Below are positions 1-8,343 of a stretch of DNA of 43,409 nucleotides, in pieces. A program made the position numbers and the translations under genes. How positions within the stretch are numbered: position 1 is the stretch's first letter; each line of letters opens with the position of its first letter. This stretch comes from Xanthobacteraceae bacterium (GTDB taxonomy: Bacteria; Pseudomonadota; Alphaproteobacteria; Rhizobiales; Xanthobacteraceae): assembly GCA_019746355.1 (NCBI GenBank), contig JAIESC010000117.1, positions 1 to 43,409 on the forward strand, read 5' to 3'. The notes below the pieces were generated by a model, which was given only the letters and a program-made list of their open reading frames with translations, had not been told where the DNA came from and searched no databases.

Positions 1-414
1 GTGCGGCTCGGCTGGATGTACGGGCCGGCGCACGTGGTCGATGCGATCAACCGCATCCGCGGGCCGTTCAACGTCAACGCCGCCGCCATCGCGGCCGGCA
101 TTGCCGCGATCGAGGACACCGCTCATCAGGAGCGCTCGCGCGAGCACAATACCAAGTGGCTCGAGTGGCTGACGACGGAAATCGGCAAGCTCGGCCTGAA
201 GGTCACGCCGAGCGTCGCGAACTTCATCCTGATCCATTTTCCGGAAACGAAGGGCCGCACCGCGGGCGATGCCAACGCATTCCTGATGCAGCGCGGCCTG
301 ATCCTGCGGCAGGTCAGCGCTTACAAGCTGCCAAACGCGCTTCGCATGTCGGTCGGCAGTGAAGAAGCGAACAAGCTGGTGGTGAAGGCGCTGGCGGAAT
401 TCTTCGGCAAATAG
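1..414 (+). CDS. hisC: Histidinol-phosphate aminotransferase, C-terminal part
   Basis: The window opens inside this gene, so the start is missing. The visible 137 residues match the C-terminal domain of class I/II PLP-dependent aminotransferases of the HisC type (RLGWMYGP at the left edge, [20 protein letters not shown] near the end). HisC converts imidazole-acetol phosphate to histidinol phosphate; in many alphaproteobacteria the same enzyme, or a HisC paralogue, also transaminates aromatic keto acids. It lies 27 bases or less upstream of an arogenate/prephenate dehydrogenase, a usual alphaproteobacterial pairing that supports a part in tyrosine/phenylalanine synthesis. Whether the main substrate is histidinol phosphate or an aromatic acid cannot be told from this fragment. 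Confidence 0.85.
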   Translation: MRLGWMYGPAHVVDAINRIRGPFNVNAAAIAAGIAAIEDTAHQERSREHNTKWLEWLTTEIGKLGLKVTPSVANFILIHFPETKGRTAGDANAFLMQRGLILRQVSAYKLPNALRMSVGSEEANKLVVKALAEFFGK

Positions 415-441
415 TTCTTGGTAATTCCTGGGCAAATCGGC

Positions 442-1410
442 GTGACCAACACCCCCATCTACAACCGCATGGCGCTGATCGGCTTCGGCTTGATCGGCGG
501 CTCGATCGCGCGCGCCGCGCGGGCGCAGAACGCCGTCCGCTCGATCGTCGCAACCGCGCGCTCGCCGGAGACGCGACGGCGGGTGGCCGAGCTCGGCATC
601 GTCGACCAGGTGGTCGAGACCAACGCCGCGGCGGTCGAGGGCGCGGACCTCGTCATCGTCTGCATTCCGGTCGGGGCCTGCGGCGCGGTGGCGAAAGAGA
701 TCGCTCCGCACCTGATGAAGGGCGCGACGGTCTCCGACGTCGGCTCCGTCAAGGGCGCGGTGGTGCGGGACATGGCCCCTCACCTGCCGGACAGCGTGCA
801 CTTCGTGCCCGGCCATCCGGTGGCGGGCACCGAGAACTCCGGGCCCGACTCGGGCTTTGCCGAGCTGTTCGTCAACCGCTGGTGCCTGCTCACGCCGCCC
901 GAAGGCGCGGACAAGGCGGCGGTCGAGAAGCTCGCGGCGTTCTGGCGGCTGCTCGGCGCCAATGTCGAAACGATGCCGGCCGACCATCACGATCTGGTGC
1001 TCGGCATCACCAGCCATCTGCCGCACCTGATCGCCTACACCCTTGTCGGCACCGCCGACGAGCTCTCCGAGGTGACCCGCTCCGAGGTCCTGAAGTTCTC
1101 GGCCGGCGGCTTCCGCGATTTCACCCGCATCGCCGCGTCCGACCCGACCATGTGGCGCGACGTCTTCCTCGCCAACAAGGACGCGGTGCTGGAGATGCTC
1201 GGCCGTTTCAACGAGGATCTCGCGGCGCTGACCCGGGCCATGCGCAGCGGCGACGGCCAGACCCTGTTCGATCACTTCACGCGCACCCGCGCAATCCGAC
1301 GCGGCATCATCGACATCGGTCAGGATTCGCCCGCGCCGGACTTCGGCCGCGCGCATCCGATGCTGCCGGCCGAGCCGCTGCCGCGGCCCTATGCGGCGGA
1401 TAACGAATAG
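442..1410 (+). CDS. tyrC: Prephenate/arogenate dehydrogenase family protein
   Basis: About 322 residues. The N-terminal Rossmann motif ALIGFGLIGGSIARA binds NAD(P); later blocks DVGSVKGAV, FVPGHPVAGTENSGP and ITSHLPHLIAYTLV are hallmarks of the TyrA/TyrC family, which oxidatively decarboxylates prephenate or arogenate in tyrosine synthesis. There is no chorismate mutase or ACT domain. Start: a TTG at 418 is possible, but GTG at 442 gives the compact N-terminus usual for the family; neither has a clear Shine-Dalgarno sequence. It follows the aminotransferase directly and is probably co-transcribed. Prephenate versus arogenate preference is not decidable here. Confidence 0.85.
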   Translation: MTNTPIYNRMALIGFGLIGGSIARAARAQNAVRSIVATARSPETRRRVAELGIVDQVVETNAAAVEGADLVIVCIPVGACGAVAKEIAPHLMKGATVSDVGSVKGAVVRDMAPHLPDSVHFVPGHPVAGTENSGPDSGFAELFVNRWCLLTPPEGADKAAVEKLAAFWRLLGANVETMPADHHDLVLGITSHLPHLIAYTLVGTADELSEVTRSEVLKFSAGGFRDFTRIAASDPTMWRDVFLANKDAVLEMLGRFNEDLAALTRAMRSGDGQTLFDHFTRTRAIRRGIIDIGQDSPAPDFGRAHPMLPAEPLPRPYAADNE

Positions 1411-1476
1411 CAATTGCAGCGAACGTAGCCGCATGGAGCGAAGCGGAATGCGGGGGTCTTAAGTCCCGGATTTCGC

Positions 1477-1513
1477 CATAGCGCGTCGAAGACGCGCGTA
1501 AACGCGCTTATGG
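1477..1513. repeat. Dispersed palindromic repeat, copy 1
   Basis: This 37-base element matches the reverse complement of 16630-16666 at 35 of 37 positions. It folds on itself: GCGCGTC-GAA-GACGCGC is a perfect 7-bp hairpin, overlapped by a second GCGCGT/ACGCGC hairpin. It sits in the convergent gap between tyrC and the DUF2125 gene. Such intergenic palindromes are common in Bradyrhizobiaceae; it could act as a bidirectional terminator or be a REP-like element. The rest of 1411-1554 shows no gene. Confidence 0.7.
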
Positions 1514-1554
1514 CTCCATCCGGGCTACGCCTATGTTGTTACAGCAGAAGCTGT

Positions 1555-2682
1555 TTAGAACAGCGGCGGCACCGCGCCGATCTTCAGCGGCCCGAGCGAC
1601 ACCATGCCGTCGTCGAAGCGCAGCGGCAGCGACACCGCACGTTTGCCTTCGAGCTCGGTCGGCTGGCCCATCATGTTGATGCCGGCGACGATTGCCGGAC
1701 CCGCGTTCTGCCGGGCGACGTTGCCGAGCCCGGGCATGATGCGGTCGAGCGCACCGAAGGCGTTGTTGAGCCGCTGCGGCGCTTGCTGCTCGGACAGCAT
1801 CTTGTCGAGGCCCAGCACCGGCAGAAGCTTGTCGAGATTGGCGACGGTGAGCCGGAGCTGACCGTCGAGCCGGCCGGCCGGCGAAAGCCCGAGCGAGCCG
1901 TTGGCAATGGCGATCACGTCGCGCTGCTGCACCCGCGCCTTGGCGATCTCGATGCGGCCACCGGCGGCCTGCAGCTCGCGGAAGCGCTGCGGCCAGGGCT
2001 TCGGCGCAAAATCCTTCAGCCCCTTCAGGACCGCGGTGACGTCGGCATCCATCGGTATCGCCGCAGCCTCGTGCCAGTACGGGGCTGCGGCCGACAACAG
2101 CTTCACCACGATCTCGATCACCGGGTTTTCCCGCACCGTTCCCGAGACGAGGCGGCCGTTGAGATCGAGGCGCTCGGCCTTGAAGTAGTTTTCGCCGCCC
2201 CCGGTGCGGTCGACCACCGGCTGCTGCAGGCTGACCGTCACGGTTTCGGGCGATGTCGGCAGGCCGTGCACCTGCGTCTGCGCGTGCGTCCAGGTCGCGG
2301 TCGCGAACGGGCTCTGGCCGGGCTCGGCGACGGTCAACGGCCCGGTGAATTCCGTGGTCAGCACGGTCGGCTGCCAGAGCTTGGCCGTCACCACCATGTT
2401 TTTGGCCGTGAGAGCGAGCGGCGGACGGTTCGATTTCAGCTCGGCTCCGGCGTCCGTGCAGTGCACTTCGACGCCGAACGGAAAGCCGCTGATGCTCTGG
2501 CTCGCGCAGGTGTAGACGCGCCCGGCCCGCGCCTCGCGCTCCTTCCAGCCCTCGATGGTGCGTTCGGCAACGCCCGCGCCGTAGTGCCAGCCGCCGGCCC
2601 ACAGACCGCCAAGGAGGATCAGCAGGACGATGAGCACCAGCGGCCATCGCCGGCGGCGCGGAACGGAATTTGCCTGGATCAT
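1555..2682 (-). CDS. DUF2125 domain-containing protein
   Basis: 375 residues with one N-terminal membrane anchor (about residues 14-34, WPLVLIVLLILLGGLWAG) and a long extracytoplasmic part. The order GWHYGAGVAERTIEGWK, then SGFPFGVEVHC and repeated beta-strand segments, fits DUF2125, a family largely restricted to alphaproteobacteria and often found beside tyrC-type genes. The function is unknown; the fold is thought to resemble envelope lipid or AsmA-like beta proteins, but that is inference. It is transcribed towards tyrC, and the dispersed repeat lies between the two. Start ATG at 2682. Confidence 0.8.
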   Translation of the reverse strand: MIQANSVPRRRRWPLVLIVLLILLGGLWAGGWHYGAGVAERTIEGWKEREARAGRVYTCASQSISGFPFGVEVHCTDAGAELKSNRPPLALTAKNMVVTAKLWQPTVLTTEFTGPLTVAEPGQSPFATATWTHAQTQVHGLPTSPETVTVSLQQPVVDRTGGGENYFKAERLDLNGRLVSGTVRENPVIEIVVKLLSAAAPYWHEAAAIPMDADVTAVLKGLKDFAPKPWPQRFRELQAAGGRIEIAKARVQQRDVIAIANGSLGLSPAGRLDGQLRLTVANLDKLLPVLGLDKMLSEQQAPQRLNNAFGALDRIMPGLGNVARQNAGPAIVAGINMMGQPTELEGKRAVSLPLRFDDGMVSLGPLKIGAVPPLF

Positions 2683-2802
2683 GCGTGCTGTGAAGCGTTG
2701 GAATCAGGCGTTTCGAAGGTGAGTCCTGTTTAGACCTCCTGCAGCCGCTGTCCAGACCATTGCGGCGCAGCAAACGGCCTGATACGCGAGCGTGCGACCG
2801 CA

Positions 2803-3387
2803 ATGAACGCCCCGGACCCCGCCTTCGATCATGCCGCCGAAGACCTCTGGGTCTTCGGCTATGGCTCGCTGATCTGGCGGCCGGGCTTCGAATTCGCCGA
2901 ACGCGTGCCGGCGCACATTCTCGGCATGCACCGTTCGCTCTGCATTTACTCGTTCGATCACCGCGGCACGCCGGAGCGGCCAGGCCTTGTGCTTGGCCTC
3001 GACTTCGGCGGCGCGTGCCGCGGCATCGCCTACCGCGTCGCGGCGAAACAGCGGCCCGCGACAGTGAAGTATCTGCGCGACCGCGAGCAGACCACAGCGG
3101 TGTATCGCGAGCTGGTGCGCGGGATTGCGCTCGATGGCAAGCCCGAGCGGCGTCTCGATGCGCTCTGCTATGCGGTCGATCGCGGCCATCCGCAATATGC
3201 CGGCCGCCTGACCCATGACCGGCAATTGCAGATCGTCCGTCAGGCGCATGGGCGCTCGGGCAACAATCGCGACTACGTCCTGGAGACGGCGAAGGCGCTC
3301 GAGGCGCTCGGCATTGTCGACCACGACCTGCAGGTGCTGGCGCAGCGCCTCAAGAGTTCACAGGAGGCGCGTGTCGGGCCGGCTTAG
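2803..3387 (+). CDS. ChaC-like gamma-glutamylcyclotransferase
   Basis: 194 residues. The N-terminal signature WVFGYGSLIWRPGFEF is the substrate-binding YGSL motif of ChaC/GGCT enzymes, which cleave the gamma-glutamyl part of glutathione to 5-oxoproline and Cys-Gly. RGIAYRV and the late GRSGNNRDYVLET block also match bacterial ChaC. The enzyme is cytosolic and would act in glutathione turnover. The gene stands alone: it diverges from the DUF2125 gene, and its stop codon overlaps the stop of the convergent acyltransferase (shared TTAG at 3384-3387). Confidence 0.88.
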   Translation: MNAPDPAFDHAAEDLWVFGYGSLIWRPGFEFAERVPAHILGMHRSLCIYSFDHRGTPERPGLVLGLDFGGACRGIAYRVAAKQRPATVKYLRDREQTTAVYRELVRGIALDGKPERRLDALCYAVDRGHPQYAGRLTHDRQLQIVRQAHGRSGNNRDYVLETAKALEALGIVDHDLQVLAQRLKSSQEARVGPA

Positions 3388-4136
3388 CTTATCCCGAGTC
3401 GCCCGAGCTCGGCCTGCCCTTCCGCGAGAAGCCGCGCGGTTGCCGTCTCGATGTCGTTCTGCAGCCGCTGATAAAACTCGTTCTTGTCGAGGCCGGGGGG
3501 AATCGGCGGCAGGAATTCGACCACGATCGTACCCGGGAGCCGCATGAACTTGCGGCGCGGCCAGAACAGCCCGGAATTGAGCGCCACCGGAATGCACGGC
3601 ACGCCGATCTCGGCATAGAGATGCGCCACCCCGAACTTGTAGCGCGGCTCGGCAAAGGCGGCGCGGCGGGTGCCCTCGGGAAAGATGATGAGCTGCCGGC
3701 CGCCGCGGATCTCCTCGCGGGCGCGCTCGGTCATTTTCATCAGCGCCTGGCTGCCCGCGCCGCGGTCGACCGGGATCATGCGGCCCTTTGCCATGCACCA
3801 GCCGAAGATCGGAATCCACATCAGCTCGCGCTTGACGATGAAGGTGAAGTCGTCGAACAGCTTGAGCAGCGCGAAGGTTTCCCAGGTCGACTGGTGCTTT
3901 GCCGCGATGATCAGCGGCTCTTTCAGGCGCTCGCCGGCAAGCCGCTCCAGCCCGCGGATTTCGACCTTGGTGCCGCACACCACGCGCAGCATCCAGACGC
4001 TGGTGCGTCCCCACAGCTCGGCCATCTTCAGCACGGCCTTGCGCGGCAGGAGCAGCGTGAACAGCGCCACCAGCAGCAGGACGCCGAGGTTCAGATAGAA
4101 CAGCACGTTGTAAAGGAAGGACCGGACGACGATCAC
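3384..4136 (-). CDS. 1-acyl-sn-glycerol-3-phosphate acyltransferase family (PlsC-like)
   Basis: 250 residues. A hydrophobic N-terminus (residues 8-30) anchors it to the inner membrane. The acyltransferase blocks are visible: KHQSTWETF at about residue 80 (the HX4D/E motif, here with Glu, usual for this PlsC subfamily), MIPVDRG, and FPEGTR at about 154. Members transfer a fatty acyl chain to lysophosphatidic acid in phospholipid synthesis. The two genes upstream (YdcF, ftsX) run in the same direction, with a gap of about 95 bases. It overlaps the convergent ChaC gene by 4 bases. Exact substrate not determined. Confidence 0.85.
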   Translation of the reverse strand: MIVVRSFLYNVLFYLNLGVLLLVALFTLLLPRKAVLKMAELWGRTSVWMLRVVCGTKVEIRGLERLAGERLKEPLIIAAKHQSTWETFALLKLFDDFTFIVKRELMWIPIFGWCMAKGRMIPVDRGAGSQALMKMTERAREEIRGGRQLIIFPEGTRRAAFAEPRYKFGVAHLYAEIGVPCIPVALNSGLFWPRRKFMRLPGTIVVEFLPPIPPGLDKNEFYQRLQNDIETATARLLAEGQAELGRLGIS

Positions 4137-4232
4137 GGAAACAGCCGCTGCACTTTCTTAAAAAAACGCTCGCCGGACCATGGCCGAAGCATGATCTTAT
4201 CCGAAAACCGCTTCGCACTTTTCGGGATCATG

Positions 4233-4877
4233 CTAGGCGACGGAATGGGGAAGCACCATCCGGCTCCGGGCCACGATATACTTCAAATATTCCAAAATCA
4301 GCAGCCGGGCGGTGGATGGATTGTCCCACCAGTTCTCGATCCGGATCCGGTCCGACACCACCGCATAGGGGACCAACGCCACACCCGGAAGCTCGTGCTC
4401 GAGCTCGGCCATGGCGCGCGGCATGTGATAGTTCGCCGTGACCACGATCAGCGACTTGAAGCGGCGCTCTTCGACCCAGCGGCGGGTTTCGATCGCGTTG
4501 CCGATGGTGTTCGTCGCCGAATGATCGAGATCGACGCAACACGAGAACCAGCGCTGGTGCTCCGGCACAAGACGCGCGATCTCATAGGGCCGGGTCATCC
4601 GGTTGACGCCGCTGATCAGCAGACGCTGGCCATGGCCTGACGCCAGAAGCTCGAGCGCGTCACTGATGCGGAGCGCCCCGCCGGTCAGGACGACGATGCC
4701 GTCGGCGTTGCGGGACGGCGCGGCCTCAACCACAGGCATCTGCCGGACGAACCACCAGAAACCGCCGCCGAACAGCAAAGCCGCCAAAATCAGAATGAGC
4801 AGGGTGAAGCGATAGACGCGCCGCCACGGCCGCGTCCCGGCGCTTCCTGTCGCTGAGCCCTGCCCTACCGAGTGCAT
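4233..4877 (-). CDS. YdcF family protein (DUF218)
   Basis: 214 residues with one N-terminal membrane segment (about 25-47, FTLLILILAALLFGGGFWWFV). The DUF218 core follows: ADGIVVLTGG, RLLISGVN, SATNTIGNAIETRRWVEE, and IVVTANYHMPRA, where the conserved YHMPRA motif is clear. DUF218 proteins (YdcF, SanA, ElyC relatives) are linked to envelope or peptidoglycan physiology, and a DUF218 gene next to ftsEX is a common alphaproteobacterial arrangement. The enzymatic activity is unknown. It starts about 57 bases after the ftsX stop and is probably in the same operon. Confidence 0.85.
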   Translation of the reverse strand: MHSVGQGSATGSAGTRPWRRVYRFTLLILILAALLFGGGFWWFVRQMPVVEAAPSRNADGIVVLTGGALRISDALELLASGHGQRLLISGVNRMTRPYEIARLVPEHQRWFSCCVDLDHSATNTIGNAIETRRWVEERRFKSLIVVTANYHMPRAMAELEHELPGVALVPYAVVSDRIRIENWWDNPSTARLLILEYLKYIVARSRMVLPHSVA

Positions 4878-4933
4878 CCGTCGTACATCCCCGCCGGATC
4901 ATAGCCCAGAATCCGGCCGCCGGATGGCACCGC

Positions 4934-5905
4934 CTACTCTACCAATTCGAGCGTCCGATTGACCGTGCGGCGGGACGCGATCGCCGTCACCACCGCCATC
5001 AGCACCATTTGCGCCATGATCGCGATATAGCCGCCAAGACTGAGCGAGAACGTGCCGAACAACACCGCAAGCTGATCGCTCCCGGGCATGCCGACGCTCA
5101 GGTTGGCGGCAACGCTGGCGATGCCGAACACCAGCATCGCAAGCCCTCCGCCGATCAGCCCGCCTTCGAGGCCCAGCACCAGAAAGTGGCGCTGGAACTG
5201 CTTGGCGATGAAGCCGTCCTTCGCGCCGATGAAATGCAGAACCTCGACGATCGGACGGTTGGTTGCCATCGCGCCGCGCGTTGCGAAGATCACCGACAGC
5301 ACGGTCGCGGCCACCATCAGCAGCAGCACGCCGATACCGCCCGCGATCGTGGTCTGCGCCATCGCCCGCATCCGCTCGATCCAGGCGCGATGATCGTCGA
5401 GGGTTGCGCCCGCGACGCGCTCGGCGAGCGTCTTGCGCAGCGCGCTGAGATCCGCGCCGCCATCCTGCAGCCGGACCACGATCATGCGCGGCACCGGCAG
5501 ATCGTCGAGCGAAAGCCCGCCGCCGAGCCAGGGCTCGAGCAGGCGCGTCGACTCGTCCTTGGAATAGGGCCGCACATCGGCGACGCCGGGCGTGGCACGG
5601 GCCATCTCGGCCGCCCGCGCGACGTCGGCCTCGATGTCGCGGCCCTGCACCGGCCGCACCTGGATGGTCACCTCGCGCGACACCTCCGACTGCCACTCGG
5701 CCGCCGAGGATCGCACCAGCATGACTGCCCCCGTGGTGAGCGACGCGAGAAACGTCATGATCGCAACCACGGCGACCAGCGCCCGGCCGGCGATCGAGCG
5801 CTTGGGCACGATCGGCGTCTCGGTGCGCGGCAGCAGGCCCGACATCGCCCGGGGCGTCATCAGGTCCCGATCCATCAGTTGCTGGCTCACGCGAAGCTCA
5901 GACAT
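4934..5905 (-). CDS. ftsX: Cell division ABC permease FtsX
   Basis: 323 residues. A short cytoplasmic N-terminus is followed by TM1 (AGRALVAVVAIMTFLASLTTGAVML), an extracytoplasmic domain beginning SEVSREVTIQVRP, and three C-terminal TM segments, the FtsX architecture. With FtsE it forms an ABC-like complex at the septum that regulates peptidoglycan hydrolases. Start: ATG at 5905 has a good GAGGAA sequence upstream; an in-frame TTG at 5956 would overlap ftsE but is less likely. The extracytoplasmic loop includes PYSKDESTRLLEPWLGGG, typical of alphaproteobacterial FtsX. Confidence 0.9.
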   Translation of the reverse strand: MSELRVSQQLMDRDLMTPRAMSGLLPRTETPIVPKRSIAGRALVAVVAIMTFLASLTTGAVMLVRSSAAEWQSEVSREVTIQVRPVQGRDIEADVARAAEMARATPGVADVRPYSKDESTRLLEPWLGGGLSLDDLPVPRMIVVRLQDGGADLSALRKTLAERVAGATLDDHRAWIERMRAMAQTTIAGGIGVLLLMVAATVLSVIFATRGAMATNRPIVEVLHFIGAKDGFIAKQFQRHFLVLGLEGGLIGGGLAMLVFGIASVAANLSVGMPGSDQLAVLFGTFSLSLGGYIAIMAQMVLMAVVTAIASRRTVNRTLELVE

Positions 5906-5952
5906 AAGCGTTTCCTCGGGCGCTTGCCTCGGCGCTTGCCTGGGCGCTCCGC

Positions 5953-6624
5953 TCAATCGTAGACATGCAGCCGGCCCTCATGCAGCACCAGTCGCCTGGA
6001 GTCGTACTGGTCCATCAGGCTGATGTCGTGGGTGGCGATCACCACGGTGGTGCCGGACTTGTTCAGCTCGATGAACAGCCGCAGCAGACGCTGTGCCAGG
6101 TTAGGATCGACGTTGCCGGTCGGCTCGTCGGCGAGCAGGAGCTGCGGACGGGCGATCACGGCGCGGGCGATGGCGGCGCGCTGCTTTTCGCCGCCGGAGA
6201 GCACCGGCGGCAGCGCGCCCATGCGGTCGCCGAGGCCGACCCAGTGCAGGAGCTCAACCACCTCGTTGCGATAGCTCGCCTCCTCCTTGCCCATCACCCG
6301 GAACGGCAGCGCGACATTCTCGTAGGTCGACATGTGGTCGAGCAGGCGGAAATCCTGGAACACGATGCCGATCCGCCGCCGCAAGGTCGCAAGCGAATCC
6401 TTGCTCAGGGTGGCGACGTCGTAGTTGAACACCGAGATCAGGCCGCGGGTCGGCCGCAGCGACAGAAACAACAGCCGCAGCAGCGACGTCTTGCCGGCAC
6501 CCGACGGCCCGGTCAGGAACTGGAACGAGTGCGGCTCGATCCGGAAGCTGAGGTCGCGCAGAACCTCGGGCCCAAGCCCATACCGCAATCCCACGTTCTC
6601 AAATCGGACCACGCTGTCTCCCAT
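5953..6624 (-). CDS. ftsE: Cell division ATP-binding protein FtsE
   Basis: 223 residues of a complete ABC ATPase: Walker A GPSGAGKTSLLRL (about residues 39-51), Q-loop VFQDFRLLDHMS, signature LSGGEKQRAAIARA, Walker B LLLADEPTGNVD and switch His in ATHDISL. The VFQDFRLL sequence and the following ftsX identify it as FtsE rather than a LolD-type ATPase. It lies 47 bases upstream of ftsX on the same strand. The upstream leader holds a 12-base tandem repeat (6644-6703). Confidence 0.93.
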   Translation of the reverse strand: MGDSVVRFENVGLRYGLGPEVLRDLSFRIEPHSFQFLTGPSGAGKTSLLRLLFLSLRPTRGLISVFNYDVATLSKDSLATLRRRIGIVFQDFRLLDHMSTYENVALPFRVMGKEEASYRNEVVELLHWVGLGDRMGALPPVLSGGEKQRAAIARAVIARPQLLLADEPTGNVDPNLAQRLLRLFIELNKSGTTVVIATHDISLMDQYDSRRLVLHEGRLHVYD

Positions 6625-6643
6625 CTCGGTCCGTGCCCCAAGA

Positions 6644-6703
6644 ATCGCCCAATGGATCGCCTAACGGATCGCCCAACCAATCGCCCAACGAATCGCCCGC
6701 CAT
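6644..6703. repeat. 12-bp tandem repeat upstream of ftsE
   Basis: Five consecutive imperfect copies of ATCGCCCAACSR (for example ATCGCCCAACCA and ATCGCCCAACGA) run without interruption 20 bases upstream of the ftsE start codon, so they fall in its leader or promoter. The 6625-6914 gap between the divergent ftsE and MJ0042 genes contains no other gene that I can see. Confidence 0.75.
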
Positions 6704-6914
6704 CCAAGATAGCGGACTCGCACCAAGTCGGTATTAACCCGGCATTAACCCGGCAGCCACAAGCCGATTTTCGGGCAGGCCGCGGAGGCCATTTCCAGTT
6801 CATGCCTGCATTTCGATGGTTTCCGGTCCGTTAACGGACGGCTGTTAGCTTCGCGCCGAAAGCGGCCCGTGCGAATCGCCTGGGCCGGTCCAAGGCGTGC
6901 CAAAGACTTCTACG

Positions 6915-7859
6915 ATGCAGATTCTCTGTCCGGCCTGTTCGACCACCTACCAGCTCACCCCCGCGGCCATTGGGGCGAACGGGCGCTCGGTGCGTTGCGT
7001 CCGCTGCCAGCACGTCTGGTTCGTGCCGGCCCCGGGCGTCATGCCGGCGGTCGCTGTGGCCGAGCCACCTGCATGGGAGATGCCTCCCGAACCGCAGGCT
7101 CCGCCGCCGCACGAGGTCGACGAGACACCGCCGCAGGAACCGCCCCCCGAACATCCGGCGGCGGCGGCCGAGCCGCGCATCCACGACAACCTCGACGCAC
7201 CGGTCGCGCCGGAGACACACCAGGAGCCCGACGAGCAGCGCCCGGTGGCGCTGTCCGACATTCCGATCCCCGTCACCGACGCGCCGCCGCTTGCGCCCGA
7301 GCCGGGCGACGGCATGCTCCCCGAGGCCGGCACGATCGACGGCGACGCCCGCGACATCGAGCATGCCGCCGAACGCCGCCGGGCCCGCGCCGCGGCCCGC
7401 CGCAAGAACAAAAGAATGCGGGCGCCTGTGTCGGTGATCATCCTGCTGCTGCTGTTCGTCTGCGGGGCGCTGCTCGGGCTGCGCAAGAATATCGTCCGCC
7501 ACGTGCCGCAGATGGCATCGTTCTATGCCGCCATCGGCATGCCGGTGAACCTGCGCGGCCTGGTGTTCCACGACGTCAAGATCAGCAATGAGACCCACGA
7601 CGGCGTCCCGGTGCTGGTGGTCGAAGGCGTCATCGCCAGCACCGTGAGCGTGCCGGTCGATGTACCGAGAATCCGCTTCGCGCTGCGCAATGCCGCGGGC
7701 GCGGAGGTCTATTCCTGGGTCGCACAACCCTCGCAGCCGGTCCTGGAGGCCGGCGAGGCCATCCCGTTCCGCAGCCGGCTCGCCTCGCCGCCGGCCGACG
7801 GACAGAACCTGCAGGTTCGCTTCCTGACCCGGCACGACGCCGCGTCCGGCGCGCGTTGA
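6915..7859 (+). CDS. MJ0042-type zinc-ribbon protein with DUF3426-like C-terminus
   Basis: About 314 residues. The N-terminus MQILCPACSTTYQL...VRCVRCQHVWF is the MJ0042 zinc ribbon (two CxxC pairs). A long Pro/Glu-rich linker follows, then a basic stretch, one TM segment (about residues 172-194, VSVIILLLLFVCGALLGL) and a periplasmic DUF3426-like beta domain (VEGVIASTVSVPVDVPRIRF). The role is unknown; the domain order suggests a membrane-tethered cytosolic zinc ribbon. Start ATG 6915 gives the compact MQILCP N-terminus; a GTG at 6897 is in frame. cpdR follows after 7 bases. Confidence 0.85.
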   Translation: MQILCPACSTTYQLTPAAIGANGRSVRCVRCQHVWFVPAPGVMPAVAVAEPPAWEMPPEPQAPPPHEVDETPPQEPPPEHPAAAAEPRIHDNLDAPVAPETHQEPDEQRPVALSDIPIPVTDAPPLAPEPGDGMLPEAGTIDGDARDIEHAAERRRARAAARRKNKRMRAPVSVIILLLLFVCGALLGLRKNIVRHVPQMASFYAAIGMPVNLRGLVFHDVKISNETHDGVPVLVVEGVIASTVSVPVDVPRIRFALRNAAGAEVYSWVAQPSQPVLEAGEAIPFRSRLASPPADGQNLQVRFLTRHDAASGAR

Positions 7860-7866
7860 GGCGGCG

Positions 7867-8241
7867 GTGGCGCGCATCCTGATCGCCGAAGACGAGGAGC
7901 CGCTGCGGGCGCTGGTGGCGCGCGCGCTCACTTCCGACGGCCACGAGGTGGTGACGGCGGCCGACGGCGCTGAGGCGCTCGACAAGCTGCAGGGCGCGGG
8001 CGGCGCCTTCGACCTGCTGCTCGCCGACATCAAGATGCCGGTGATGGACGGGCTCGCGCTCGCACTCGCCGCCGCCCGCGATTTTCCCAGGCTGCCGATT
8101 TTGCTGATGACCGGCTTCGCCGACCAGCGCGAGCGCGCCTCGGGCCTCGAGGCGCTGGTCAGCGACGTGATTTCCAAGCCATTTTCCGTGGCCGAGATCA
8201 AGTTCGCGGTCGCCGCCGCGCTCGCCAGGGGTAAACCATAA
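7867..8241 (+). CDS. cpdR: Response regulator CpdR
   Basis: 124 residues, a single receiver domain without output domain. Acidic pocket ILIAEDEE, phosphoacceptor Asp in LLLADIKMPVMDG (about residue 55), Thr in LLMTGF and Lys in ISKPFS are all present. Length and the DIKMPVMDGL and ISKPFSVAEI blocks match CpdR, which in Caulobacter and rhizobia localises ClpXP and is controlled by the CckA-ChpT phosphorelay. GTG start. It directly follows the zinc-ribbon gene, a conserved neighbour in Hyphomicrobiales. Confidence 0.88.
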   Translation: MARILIAEDEEPLRALVARALTSDGHEVVTAADGAEALDKLQGAGGAFDLLLADIKMPVMDGLALALAAARDFPRLPILLMTGFADQRERASGLEALVSDVISKPFSVAEIKFAVAAALARGKP

Positions 8242-8343
8242 GTGCGCAAGCGATAGGCGTGCCGGCGAGAACCGCGGCGGAATCGCGCGTTTCGATATCC
8301 TCGGGAGCCATGCTAAGCCGGTCCTTCCGATGAAAGATTCTCG

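Noticed and set aside
1510..2733. 407-codon open frame antisense to the DUF2125 gene
   Set aside because: High GC shadow; Arg/His/Ala-rich without domains, and the opposite strand encodes a recognised protein.
3890..3910. Acyltransferase motif with Glu instead of Asp (HQSTWE) as a possible inactive site
   Set aside because: KHQSTWE is the normal form in this PlsC subfamily, so it is not a defect.
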